Shown here one piece after another: positions 27,470 to 33,445 of a stretch of DNA of 59,980 nucleotides (positions are counted from its first letter, which is position 1; the number at the start of each line of letters is the position of its first letter). Where the stretch lies: NCBI GenBank assembly GCA_902788785.1, contig CADALT010000019.1:1-59980 (forward strand). Direction: 5' to 3'. Made by a program: the position numbers and the translations under genes. The stretch is from an uncultured Ruminococcus sp. GTDB lineage: Bacteria > Bacillota > Clostridia > Oscillospirales > Ruminococcaceae. Below the pieces are notes generated by a model that was given only the letters and a program-made list of their open reading frames with translations, made no database searches and had not been told where the DNA came from.

Positions 27470-28798
27470 CTATTCCAGCGCCACGCCATACATTCCGCAG
27501 AACTGCGCCAGATCTTTGTTTACTCCCGAACCTACTGCGTTGAACTTCCATTCGCCTTTATAGCGGTAAAGTTCGCCCAGCACCATTGCAGTGACCGTGC
27601 TGTAGCACTCGTTCATCTTGAACGACGCTATCTCACGGTTTGTGCGGCGGTCAAGGATACGTGCATAGAGGTTCTCGACCATACCGAAATGGAGTGCGCT
27701 GCGTGAAGCTTCGTATATGGTCACTGCGAATGCTATCTTCTCGATCCTCTGATCCACACGGGCAAGATCAAGTTCGATCATTGCATCATCGGGGGAGTTG
27801 GGGTCGTCTTTGAAGACCTTGTAGTGCACACTGTTTTCGGGGCTGTCGGGCTGACCGTAGAATATGAACCATTCGTCCCCGGGGACTTTGCCGTTCTGCC
27901 CAAGCATGAAAGCTGATGCATCGAGTTCGCATCTGCCGTCTTTAATATCCCAGCCCAGACAGATCTTCAGATCATTCACAGGTCTGCCGTCACGGTCTTT
28001 TATGGAATATTTCTGACCTTTTGAAAGGGTATCGCCTGTAGTTGCGGCACGTCTGCGTTTTACCACAGGCTGTGAATTTACGGGGTTTGAAGCGTAGCTG
28101 GCGTTGCTGTTATTTACAGGCTGAACTACGCCGAAATTGTTATTTGGGGTATTGCGCACGGGCTGATAGTTGTTGTTTGGAATGTTGTTCTGCGGCTGAT
28201 TGTTGTAGTTATTGTTGGGGAAGTTGTTCTGGGGCTGATTGTTGTAGTTATTGTTGGGGAAGTTGTTTTGCGGTTGGTTGTTGTAGTTGTTGTTTGGGAA
28301 GTTGTTTTGTGGCTGGTTGTTGTAGTTGTTGTTAGGGAAGTTGTTTTGTGGCTGGTTATTGTAGTTGTTGTTGGGGAAGTTGTTTTGGGGTTGGTTGTTG
28401 TAGTTGTTGTTAGGGAAGTTGTTTTGTGGCTGGTTGTTGTAGTTATTGTTAGGGAAGTTGTTCTGTGGTTGGTTGTTGTAGTTGTTATTGGGATAATTAT
28501 TCTGAGGGTGGTCAATTATATTTCCGCCGTTAAGACCGCCGTTCTGCATGGCATTGCCTGCAATGGCACCCACTGCCGCACCTGCCACAAAGCCGTTTAC
28601 CGTACTTTGGTTGATGCCGCCCATCATACCGTTCATCATTCCGCCGTTCATGCCGCTGCCCATCATAGCTCCGGGACCTGACATCAGCATCCCAAGGTCG
28701 TTTATAGGCGGGCGCACAAAATTCTGTGTGCCGTAATTATCTATCAGATCGTTTCTGCCCAGTGCGGCTCTTGTTATCATAGGGACCATAAGACCCAT
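27470..28798 (-). CDS. TerD-domain protein with Asn/Gln/Pro-rich repeat region
   Basis: 442 residues in three parts: a Met/Gly-rich N-terminus with a glycine-zipper-like hydrophobic stretch (VNGFVAGAAVGAIAGNA, about 69-85), eight 13-residue repeats of PQNNFPNNNYNNQ, and a C-terminal TerD domain (about 255-440; LKICLGWDIKDGRCELDASAF, GDEWFIFYG, RIEKIAFAVTIYEA). TerD domains bind calcium and occur in tellurite and stress-response clusters. AGGAGG precedes ATG 28798. First gene of the operon with the AIM24 and dockerin-SGNH genes. The repeats make copy-number variation likely. Confidence 0.85.
   Translation of the reverse strand: MGLMVPMITRAALGRNDLIDNYGTQNFVRPPINDLGMLMSGPGAMMGSGMNGGMMNGMMGGINQSTVNGFVAGAAVGAIAGNAMQNGGLNGGNIIDHPQNNYPNNNYNNQPQNNFPNNNYNNQPQNNFPNNNYNNQPQNNFPNNNYNNQPQNNFPNNNYNNQPQNNFPNNNYNNQPQNNFPNNNYNNQPQNNFPNNNYNNQPQNNIPNNNYQPVRNTPNNNFGVVQPVNNSNASYASNPVNSQPVVKRRRAATTGDTLSKGQKYSIKDRDGRPVNDLKICLGWDIKDGRCELDASAFMLGQNGKVPGDEWFIFYGQPDSPENSVHYKVFKDDPNSPDDAMIELDLARVDQRIEKIAFAVTIYEASRSALHFGMVENLYARILDRRTNREIASFKMNECYSTVTAMVLGELYRYKGEWKFNAVGSGVNKDLAQFCGMYGVALE
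28199..28510 (-). repeat. 39-base minisatellite (8 units) inside the TerD-like gene
   Basis: Eight contiguous 39-base units coding for PQNNFPNNNYNNQ or close variants; a degenerate ninth (PQNNIPNNNYQP) follows at the C-terminal side. Differences are mostly synonymous third-position changes, which suggests selection on the peptide. Confidence 0.95.
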
Positions 28799-28831
28799 AA
28801 GTATGCCTCCTTTTTCTGTTTATTCAGAATA

Positions 28832-28860
28832 ATTATAACATACTTCTTTGATTTTTTCAA
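28832..28860 (-). promoter_or_regulatory. Promoter of TerD-AIM24-dockerin operon
   Basis: Minus-strand TTGAAA (28855-28860), 17-base spacer and TATAAT (28832-28837), 34 bases before the first gene. Confidence 0.75.
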
Positions 28861-28890
28861 GACCAAAATAAAGGGGTCATCTATACAATA

Positions 28891-28960
28891 AAGATGCCCA
28901 TATAAAAAAGATGCCCATATAAAAGTTTTGCCCCCAAGCGATAAAAAGCGCTCGGGGGCA
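28891..28960. repeat. 17-base direct repeat and G/C hairpin
   Basis: AAGATGCCCATATAAAA occurs at 28891-28907 and 28908-28924. A hairpin follows: TGCCCCC (28929-28935) with GGGGGCA (28954-28960), extended by AGCG/CGCT. It may terminate one of the flanking transcripts, but no long T run follows. Confidence 0.5.
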
Positions 28961-28999
28961 TTGTATTTGTCTGTTGAGATGGACCGTCAACTAAAGCTA

Positions 29000-29299
29000 T
29001 CATACATCTTCTTCAGGTTCCCATGTATTAAAGATAGCGGATATCCCGTATTTACAGGCTGAATCATAGCAAGAGAGCAGATCGGGTTCATTTTCATAAT
29101 TATCCCTGCACGATAAACCGACCTCTTCGATACTGACAGTTTCCCAGCCTTCCGAATCAATATAATTTTTAGCCGAATCTATTGCAGAACGCTGATCTTT
29201 GGCTTTTACCCAGCAATTTATAAATGCGCCTTCAAATTCTTTTGATTCGTCATTGTCTGCACAAGGTCTTGCTTCGACCATTAAATAATATATACTCAT
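29000..29299 (-). CDS. Small acidic hypothetical protein
   Basis: 99 residues starting MSIYYLMVEARPC, with a mixed alpha/beta pattern (INCWVKAKDQRSAIDSAKNYIDSEGW) and five cysteines; no family recognised. The start is ATG 29299 preceded by GGGAGAAG; the longer open frame upstream has no ribosome site and would begin in the cupin gene. It has its own consensus promoter. Likely cytoplasmic. Confidence 0.7.
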   Translation of the reverse strand: MSIYYLMVEARPCADNDESKEFEGAFINCWVKAKDQRSAIDSAKNYIDSEGWETVSIEEVGLSCRDNYENEPDLLSCYDSACKYGISAIFNTWEPEEDV

Positions 29300-29336
29300 T
29301 TTTCTTCTCCCAAAAATTCGGATCATGTTGGAAACA

Positions 29337-29365
29337 ATTATAGCACGGCATAGAGGTATTGTCAA
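29337..29365 (-). promoter_or_regulatory. Promoter of small acidic protein gene
   Basis: Perfect minus-strand TTGACA (29360-29365), 17-base spacer and TATAAT (29337-29342), full consensus for a gene of unknown function. Confidence 0.8.
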
Positions 29366-29393
29366 TAGAAATATGGTCTGTGGTCGGTGTTGT

Positions 29394-29780
29394 TCAGCAC
29401 AGGGCAGGGATGAATTTTGCGAAGATATAGAGTCCGTCGCTGCCTGCGGTGACTGAGTGGGGAGTGCCTTTTTTGAGTATGGTGACAACACCGCATTCGT
29501 AGTTTATGGCAGTACCCTCGTTTATGCAGATGCCGTCGCCTGCAATGACCTCATGTGTTTCAAGCTGAGTTTCGTGGATATGCTCGCCTATGGACTTGTT
29601 TGGTGCTATACGCACAAGGTGGTAGCTGAACTCGCCGCCCGTATCTTTTGCGCTTAGCAGATGCTTTAGCTCGACACCCTCAAATATGGGGTGAGCGTTC
29701 CACTCAAGGTCTTCAAAGTTTTTTCTGCCATAGGGAGATACGAATGTACCTCTGTCAAATTTTTCAAATGATGCTTTCAT
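29394..29780 (-). CDS. Cupin-domain protein
   Basis: 128-residue single-domain cupin. Cupin motif 1 is GEHIHETQLETHEVIAGDG (two His and Glu metal ligands), and motif 2 is GTPHSV. The start is set at ATG 29780, 8 bases after AGGAG (29789-29793). It lies 45 bases downstream of an AraC regulator on the same strand, so it is probably in that transcript and may handle a small ligand or sugar. Substrate unknown. Confidence 0.82.
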   Translation of the reverse strand: MKASFEKFDRGTFVSPYGRKNFEDLEWNAHPIFEGVELKHLLSAKDTGGEFSYHLVRIAPNKSIGEHIHETQLETHEVIAGDGICINEGTAINYECGVVTILKKGTPHSVTAGSDGLYIFAKFIPALC

Positions 29781-29825
29781 ATAAACATCTCCTTTCATGA
29801 GAACATTATACATGAAAGCATCGGT

Positions 29826-30572
29826 TTATTCTTGTAAAAAATTGCGCAGTGAGCGGATGTAATCGCCCGGGGCTATGCCGACAATGCGCTTGAAGTATTT
29901 GTTGAAATGGCTCTGGTCGTAGAAACCCATATCAAGGGCAGTCTCGGTCAGGTCTTTGCCGTTTCTCAGCATTTGCTGGGCTTTTCGGATACGGTTCTGT
30001 ACCCGAAAACGGTTGGGGGTAAGCCCTGCTATACTTTTAAATCTTCTTATATAGTGATATTTGCTCATATAGGAATTTTCGGCAAGGCTTTCTATATCTT
30101 CTTCGGTCTCGGGAGCGGTCTCAAGTCTGTTTCTGTCGCAAGTAAGCAGTTCGTCCTGTTCGCAGACTATATCCTGTGCCGCACTGCATACGGTCAGTGC
30201 GGTGCTGATAAGCAGCTGTTTTATATCATCGCAGGCAAGCTTTTCCTCTGACCAAAGACCATTTACCGCAGAGGTAAATAGCGCAGATAAGCGGTCTTCA
30301 TCGACCGTGAGAAGTTCTTTTGAGATGCACATGGATACCATATCCACAGGGGAAGAGGACTTGATAGAATGATTTTCATAGGGCAGGAGAGAGAACACCT
30401 CGCCTTTTGAAAGGGTGCGTTCCTTTTTGTTCAGAGTGAGTTTTGCTGTACCCGAAAGAATGGCGGAGATCACCAGATTCTTAGTATGGCAGTGCTCATC
30501 AAACCGCAGTATGCCTTGTGTTATGACTACAAATTCCAAATGCTCGGAGATATAAAAGCGTATCTCGTTCAT
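29826..30572 (-). CDS. AraC-family transcriptional regulator
   Basis: 248 residues: an N-terminal cupin-like ligand domain (LVISAILSGTAKLTLN, LPYENHSIKS) and a C-terminal double HTH (about 155-245; MSKYHYIRRFKSIAGLTPN, then DLTETALDMGFYDQSHFNKYFKRIVGIAPGDYIR), the AraC signature. GAGGTGA ribosome site before ATG 30572. It probably controls the downstream cupin gene or itself; ligand unknown. Confidence 0.92.
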   Translation of the reverse strand: MNEIRFYISEHLEFVVITQGILRFDEHCHTKNLVISAILSGTAKLTLNKKERTLSKGEVFSLLPYENHSIKSSSPVDMVSMCISKELLTVDEDRLSALFTSAVNGLWSEEKLACDDIKQLLISTALTVCSAAQDIVCEQDELLTCDRNRLETAPETEEDIESLAENSYMSKYHYIRRFKSIAGLTPNRFRVQNRIRKAQQMLRNGKDLTETALDMGFYDQSHFNKYFKRIVGIAPGDYIRSLRNFLQE

Positions 30573-30590
30573 GCTGTCACCTCGTCGGGG

Positions 30591-31247
30591 TCAGTCGTCA
30601 TCGAAGAATGAGAAATTTGCAGCTTCTTCTGCACGGCGGAGGAGTTCCTGCAACGATCTCAGATCTTTTTCGGCGCCATCGAATTTATCGGAGAAATAGT
30701 CTGCCAGAGGGTCACCCTCATCATCGTCCCACATGGAGGGGGGACGGTGTTCGCTGCGCCATTCTTCGCAGGTAAGGTCTTCGAGGGAGGAGTATGAGTA
30801 TGAAGATATATCCTCGGGGGCAAAAATTCTTGCGTCGGTACGGTCGCAGATAAGCACGATGCGCCAGCTGTCAAACTCGGCGGTGCAGAAAGGCAACTCG
30901 AACACACGCAAAAGCTCGGCACCGAAACGCTTGCTTATAGTGGGTGCAAAGCGGCTGTTCTCGGTCATATAGGCATAGCCCTTATCAAAGTCCGCAGAGG
31001 GGAATATCATGACCTGCACAGAGCCTTTATGCGACAGGTCGATGCCGCCCGTCATGGCGAAGCGGAACACGTAGTCGGTATATTTCTGCAAATGCATATC
31101 GCTGACGAGCAGAGTGCGGCTCCTGCGGCTGCCGCTTATATCCCAGACCTCGGTATCAGGGGATATGAATGTCCGTGCGGCAGAACTGTTCTTTGAGCGT
31201 TTATCTATCTCAAACACACTTGGGTCGAATTCTATTATCTTGCTCAC
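30591..31247 (-). CDS. Hypothetical protein with acidic C-terminus
   Basis: 218 residues, not recognised. A compact N-terminal part with alternating strands (TEVWDISGSRRSRTLLVSDMHL, VQVMIFPSADF, WRIVLICDRTDARIF) is followed by an acidic tail ending FSFFDDD. No signal peptide or membrane segment. The start is GTG at 31247, 7 bases after AAGGAGC. It is the first gene of the leftward set with the AraC regulator, 18 bases upstream of it. Confidence 0.7.
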   Translation of the reverse strand: MSKIIEFDPSVFEIDKRSKNSSAARTFISPDTEVWDISGSRRSRTLLVSDMHLQKYTDYVFRFAMTGGIDLSHKGSVQVMIFPSADFDKGYAYMTENSRFAPTISKRFGAELLRVFELPFCTAEFDSWRIVLICDRTDARIFAPEDISSYSYSSLEDLTCEEWRSEHRPPSMWDDDEGDPLADYFSDKFDGAEKDLRSLQELLRRAEEAANFSFFDDD

Positions 31248-31279
31248 GGGACAGCTCCTTTCTTTATATGTTGAATATA

Positions 31280-31308
31280 AGTATAACTCATTTTATTTGA
31301 TTTTTCAA
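31280..31308 (-). promoter_or_regulatory. Promoter of leftward hypothetical/AraC/cupin set
   Basis: Minus-strand TTGAAA (31303-31308), 17-base spacer, TATACT (31280-31285). Confidence 0.65.
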
Positions 31309-31320
31309 GGGGAGAATGAG

Positions 31321-31349
31321 TTGACAATATTATCCATTTAATGTATAAT
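31321..31349 (+). promoter_or_regulatory. Promoter of acetyltransferase gene
   Basis: Perfect TTGACA (31321-31326), 17-base spacer and TATAAT (31344-31349), 53 bases before the start. It is divergent from the preceding promoter. Confidence 0.8.
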
Positions 31350-31401
31350 CAAATTCAAGGCAAAACATCATTATAATGATCTGAAGAAGGAGGGGGTCTG
31401 T

Positions 31402-31887
31402 ATGAATATTGTTTTTGAACAGCTCAATCCCGAAAACTTTGAAAAAGCAAGGGCAATAGATCGCAGTGACATTCCTGAAAATTTTGTTGATACAGCAGAT
31501 ACTATAATGGATATTACAAACTATGGGCTTGAAAACGGTCTCATCGGTCATACATATCTTATCAGATCTGACGGAGAGTACATCGGGCTTATAATGATAG
31601 GTGAAGCGCTGGTATGGGATACCGACCCACCGCAGCTGAGGGAAGAACCGTTCTATCGGCTGATGGGCTTTGTGCTTGATAAAAAATGCCGTGGGCAGGG
31701 TATCGGAGGAGAAGCTATGGAGAAAGCTATAGATAAGGTATATGAAGATTTCGGAGTGCGTCCGATAATACTTGGCTGTCACAAGGATAATACGAGGGCA
31801 GTCAGGTTCTATATAAAACACGGATTTAAAAAGACTGAATTTAAAGAGGGCAATGATGTGGATTATTTGCGGTATCCCAAAAAATAA
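31402..31887 (+). CDS. GNAT-family N-acetyltransferase
   Basis: 161 residues with the GNAT acetyl-CoA loop in KCRGQGIGGEAMEKAI (about residues 95-110, motif A) and the late motif NTRAVRFYIKHGFKKTEF. The substrate is not evident. AGAAGGAGGGGG ribosome site before ATG 31402. Followed after 17 bases by a nine-codon remnant with its own ribosome site. Confidence 0.88.
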   Translation: MNIVFEQLNPENFEKARAIDRSDIPENFVDTADTIMDITNYGLENGLIGHTYLIRSDGEYIGLIMIGEALVWDTDPPQLREEPFYRLMGFVLDKKCRGQGIGGEAMEKAIDKVYEDFGVRPIILGCHKDNTRAVRFYIKHGFKKTEFKEGNDVDYLRYPKK

Positions 31888-31904
31888 TATACGGAGATAA
31901 CATC

Positions 31905-31934
31905 ATGGAGAACAAGTATGAGTTTGGCGGCTGA
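31905..31934 (+). pseudogene. Nine-codon gene remnant (MENKYEFGG)
   Basis: ATG 31905, preceded by ACGGAGATAAC, opens MENKYEFGG and meets TGA at 31932. The frame after the stop stays open to the metF ribosome-site region but is not recognisable. It looks like the start of a lost gene, or a short leader peptide. An 8-base inverted repeat, TATAGTTT/AAACTATA (31938-31954), follows. Confidence 0.35.
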
Positions 31935-31976
31935 TGGTATAGTTTAAAACTATATTATGGTATCAAAAAAATATGC

Positions 31977-32005
31977 TTGACTATATTAAAATTTTCTGAT
32001 ATAAT
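31977..32005 (+). promoter_or_regulatory. Promoter of metF
   Basis: TTGACT (31977-31982), 17-base spacer and TATAAT (32000-32005). The leader is about 65 bases, too short for a SAM riboswitch. Confidence 0.7.
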
Positions 32006-32078
32006 CCATATAGGTTTAGTAGAAAATGATATAATGACGGTCCACGACCTCATACATATACGGAAGGAAAGATAAAAA

Positions 32079-32933
32079 TTGAAAACTAACGAGTTATTTA
32101 AGGATAAGACCACACTCTCTTTTGAGGTTTTCCCTCCAAAGAGCGATACACCCATAGAGAGCATATACAATACCATAGACGGACTTGCGCCCCTTAAACC
32201 TGATTTTATCAGCGTGACCTACGGTGCAGGCGGCAACGGCAGCAATGCGACCATCGGCATTTGCGGAATGATAAAGGAAAAGTACGGCATCGAGCCTGTG
32301 GCACACCTGGCGTGCATAAACCTGACCCGTGAGAAAGTCCTGTCGGAGCTTACGGAGATGAAGGCGGCAGGCATAGAGAACATACTGGCGCTGCGTGGGG
32401 ATATAAATCCCGATATACCGCCCCATGAGGATTTCCACTATGCCAGCGAGCTGATACGCCTTATCAAGGAGCAGGGGGATTTCAACATAATTGGTGCGTG
32501 CTATCCCGAGTGCCATCCCGAGGCGGGGTCGATGGTGGAGGACATCAAGCACCTGCGTGAAAAGGTCGATGCAGGCTGCACACAGCTGATCTCACAGCTG
32601 TTTTTCGACAACGAGGATTTCTACGCTTTCCGTGAGAAGGCTGCCATAGCAGGCATAAATGTGCCCATAGAAGCAGGTATAATGCCTGTGACCAATCCCA
32701 AGACCATTGCACGTATGGCGACCCTTTGCCATGCAAGGCTGCCAAAGAAGTTTTTGACCATCATGTCGAAGTACGAGAACGACCCTGTTTCCATGAGGGA
32801 AGCAGGCATCGCTTATGCGGTATCGCAGATAGTTGACCTCATAGCAAACGATGTGGACGGCATACATCTGTACACGATGAACAATCCGTACATTGCCACG
32901 AAGATATGCGATGCGGTCAAGACGTTGTTCTGA
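32079..32933 (+). CDS. metF: Methylenetetrahydrofolate reductase
   Basis: Reduces 5,10-methylene-THF to 5-methyl-THF for methionine synthesis; TIM-barrel flavoenzyme. Hallmarks: SFEVFPPKSD at the N-terminus, FISVTYGAGG, HLACINLTR, NILALRGD, GACYPECHPE and QLISQLFFDNE. 284 residues, the bacterial length. The start is TTG at 32079 after GGAAGGAA. No methionine synthase lies in the window. Confidence 0.95.
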   Translation: MKTNELFKDKTTLSFEVFPPKSDTPIESIYNTIDGLAPLKPDFISVTYGAGGNGSNATIGICGMIKEKYGIEPVAHLACINLTREKVLSELTEMKAAGIENILALRGDINPDIPPHEDFHYASELIRLIKEQGDFNIIGACYPECHPEAGSMVEDIKHLREKVDAGCTQLISQLFFDNEDFYAFREKAAIAGINVPIEAGIMPVTNPKTIARMATLCHARLPKKFLTIMSKYENDPVSMREAGIAYAVSQIVDLIANDVDGIHLYTMNNPYIATKICDAVKTLF

Positions 32934-32943
32934 TAAAGATCAG

Positions 32944-32979
32944 ATCCCGCTCTCCTGAAAATGGGGGGCGGATTTTTTT
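32944..32979 (+). terminator. metF terminator 1
   Basis: Imperfect G/C stem ATCC...GGAT (32944-32955 with 32963-32973) followed by seven T. Confidence 0.65.
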
Positions 32980-32988
32980 GCAAAAAAT

Positions 32989-33034
32989 AAAGACTGTGAC
33001 ATTTATCTACTGAACTGTCATAGTCTTTTTTTTT
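32989..33034. terminator. Terminator between metF and XRE gene
   Basis: A 13-pair stem (32989-33001 with 33016-33028, one G-U pair in plus-strand RNA) followed by T runs on both strands. The stop codon of the leftward XRE gene lies in its loop. Confidence 0.8.
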
Positions 33035-33327
33035 AATATATTTATTGTGTGTTGAAGCAGGTCGATCTCATCATCGGCGAGGTCGCTTACGTCGATATAA
33101 CGCTGTTTATCTTCAAGACCAAGGAGGTAATCGGTGGTGACATGGAAAGCTTTTGCTATCTTTATCAAGATCTCGGGGGAGGGGTCTCTTTCGGAAAGTT
33201 CATAGTAGCTTATGGTTGCTTTTGTTACCCATATCCTATCGGCAAGCTGCTGCTGAGTCAGACCTGCATTAAGGCGAAGTTCTTTAAGTTTTATACTGAA
33301 ATCAACTATATCAATACCTCCGTTCAA
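33007..33327 (-). CDS. XRE-family HTH regulator
   Basis: About 100 residues: HTH_3 domain (LKELRLNAGLTQQQLADRIWVTKATISYYELSER) and a short tail. The only conventional in-frame start is TTG 33327, with no ribosome site in front, while GGAGG (codons 3-4 of that frame) sits 7 bases before an ATA codon at 33309 that would give IVDFSIKLKELR, the usual opening. So the true start may be a non-canonical ATA or ATT. Divergent from the dockerin surface protein, which it probably represses. Confidence 0.85.
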   Translation of the reverse strand: MNGGIDIVDFSIKLKELRLNAGLTQQQLADRIWVTKATISYYELSERDPSPEILIKIAKAFHVTTDYLLGLEDKQRYIDVSDLADDEIDLLQHTINILKKKTMTVQ

Positions 33328-33363
33328 CTGTTAGTTTACCACAGACGGGAAATAATATTGTTG

Positions 33364-33411
33364 ACTATTTATAATAAAATAGTTGACAAACATATTTTTT
33401 TATGATATTAT
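33364..33411 (+). promoter_or_regulatory. Promoter and candidate XRE operator of dockerin gene
   Basis: Perfect TTGACA (33383-33388), 17-base spacer and TATTAT (33406-33411). An inverted repeat, ACTATTT (33364-33370) and AAATAGT (33377-33383), ends on the first base of the -35 box, a position suited to repression by the divergent XRE protein. Confidence 0.65.
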
Positions 33412-33445
33412 GTAATTACTATAAAAATCACAAGGAGGTTAACCT

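Noticed and set aside
28126-28515. Thr-rich open frame (TTTTTTNHRTTS-like) on the minus strand and Val-rich frame on the plus strand
   Set aside because: Both are alternate-frame readings of the 39-base repeats coding PQNNFPNNNYNNQ in the TerD-like gene.
32006-32078. SAM or THF riboswitch before metF
   Set aside because: The leader is about 65 bases with no matching conserved core.
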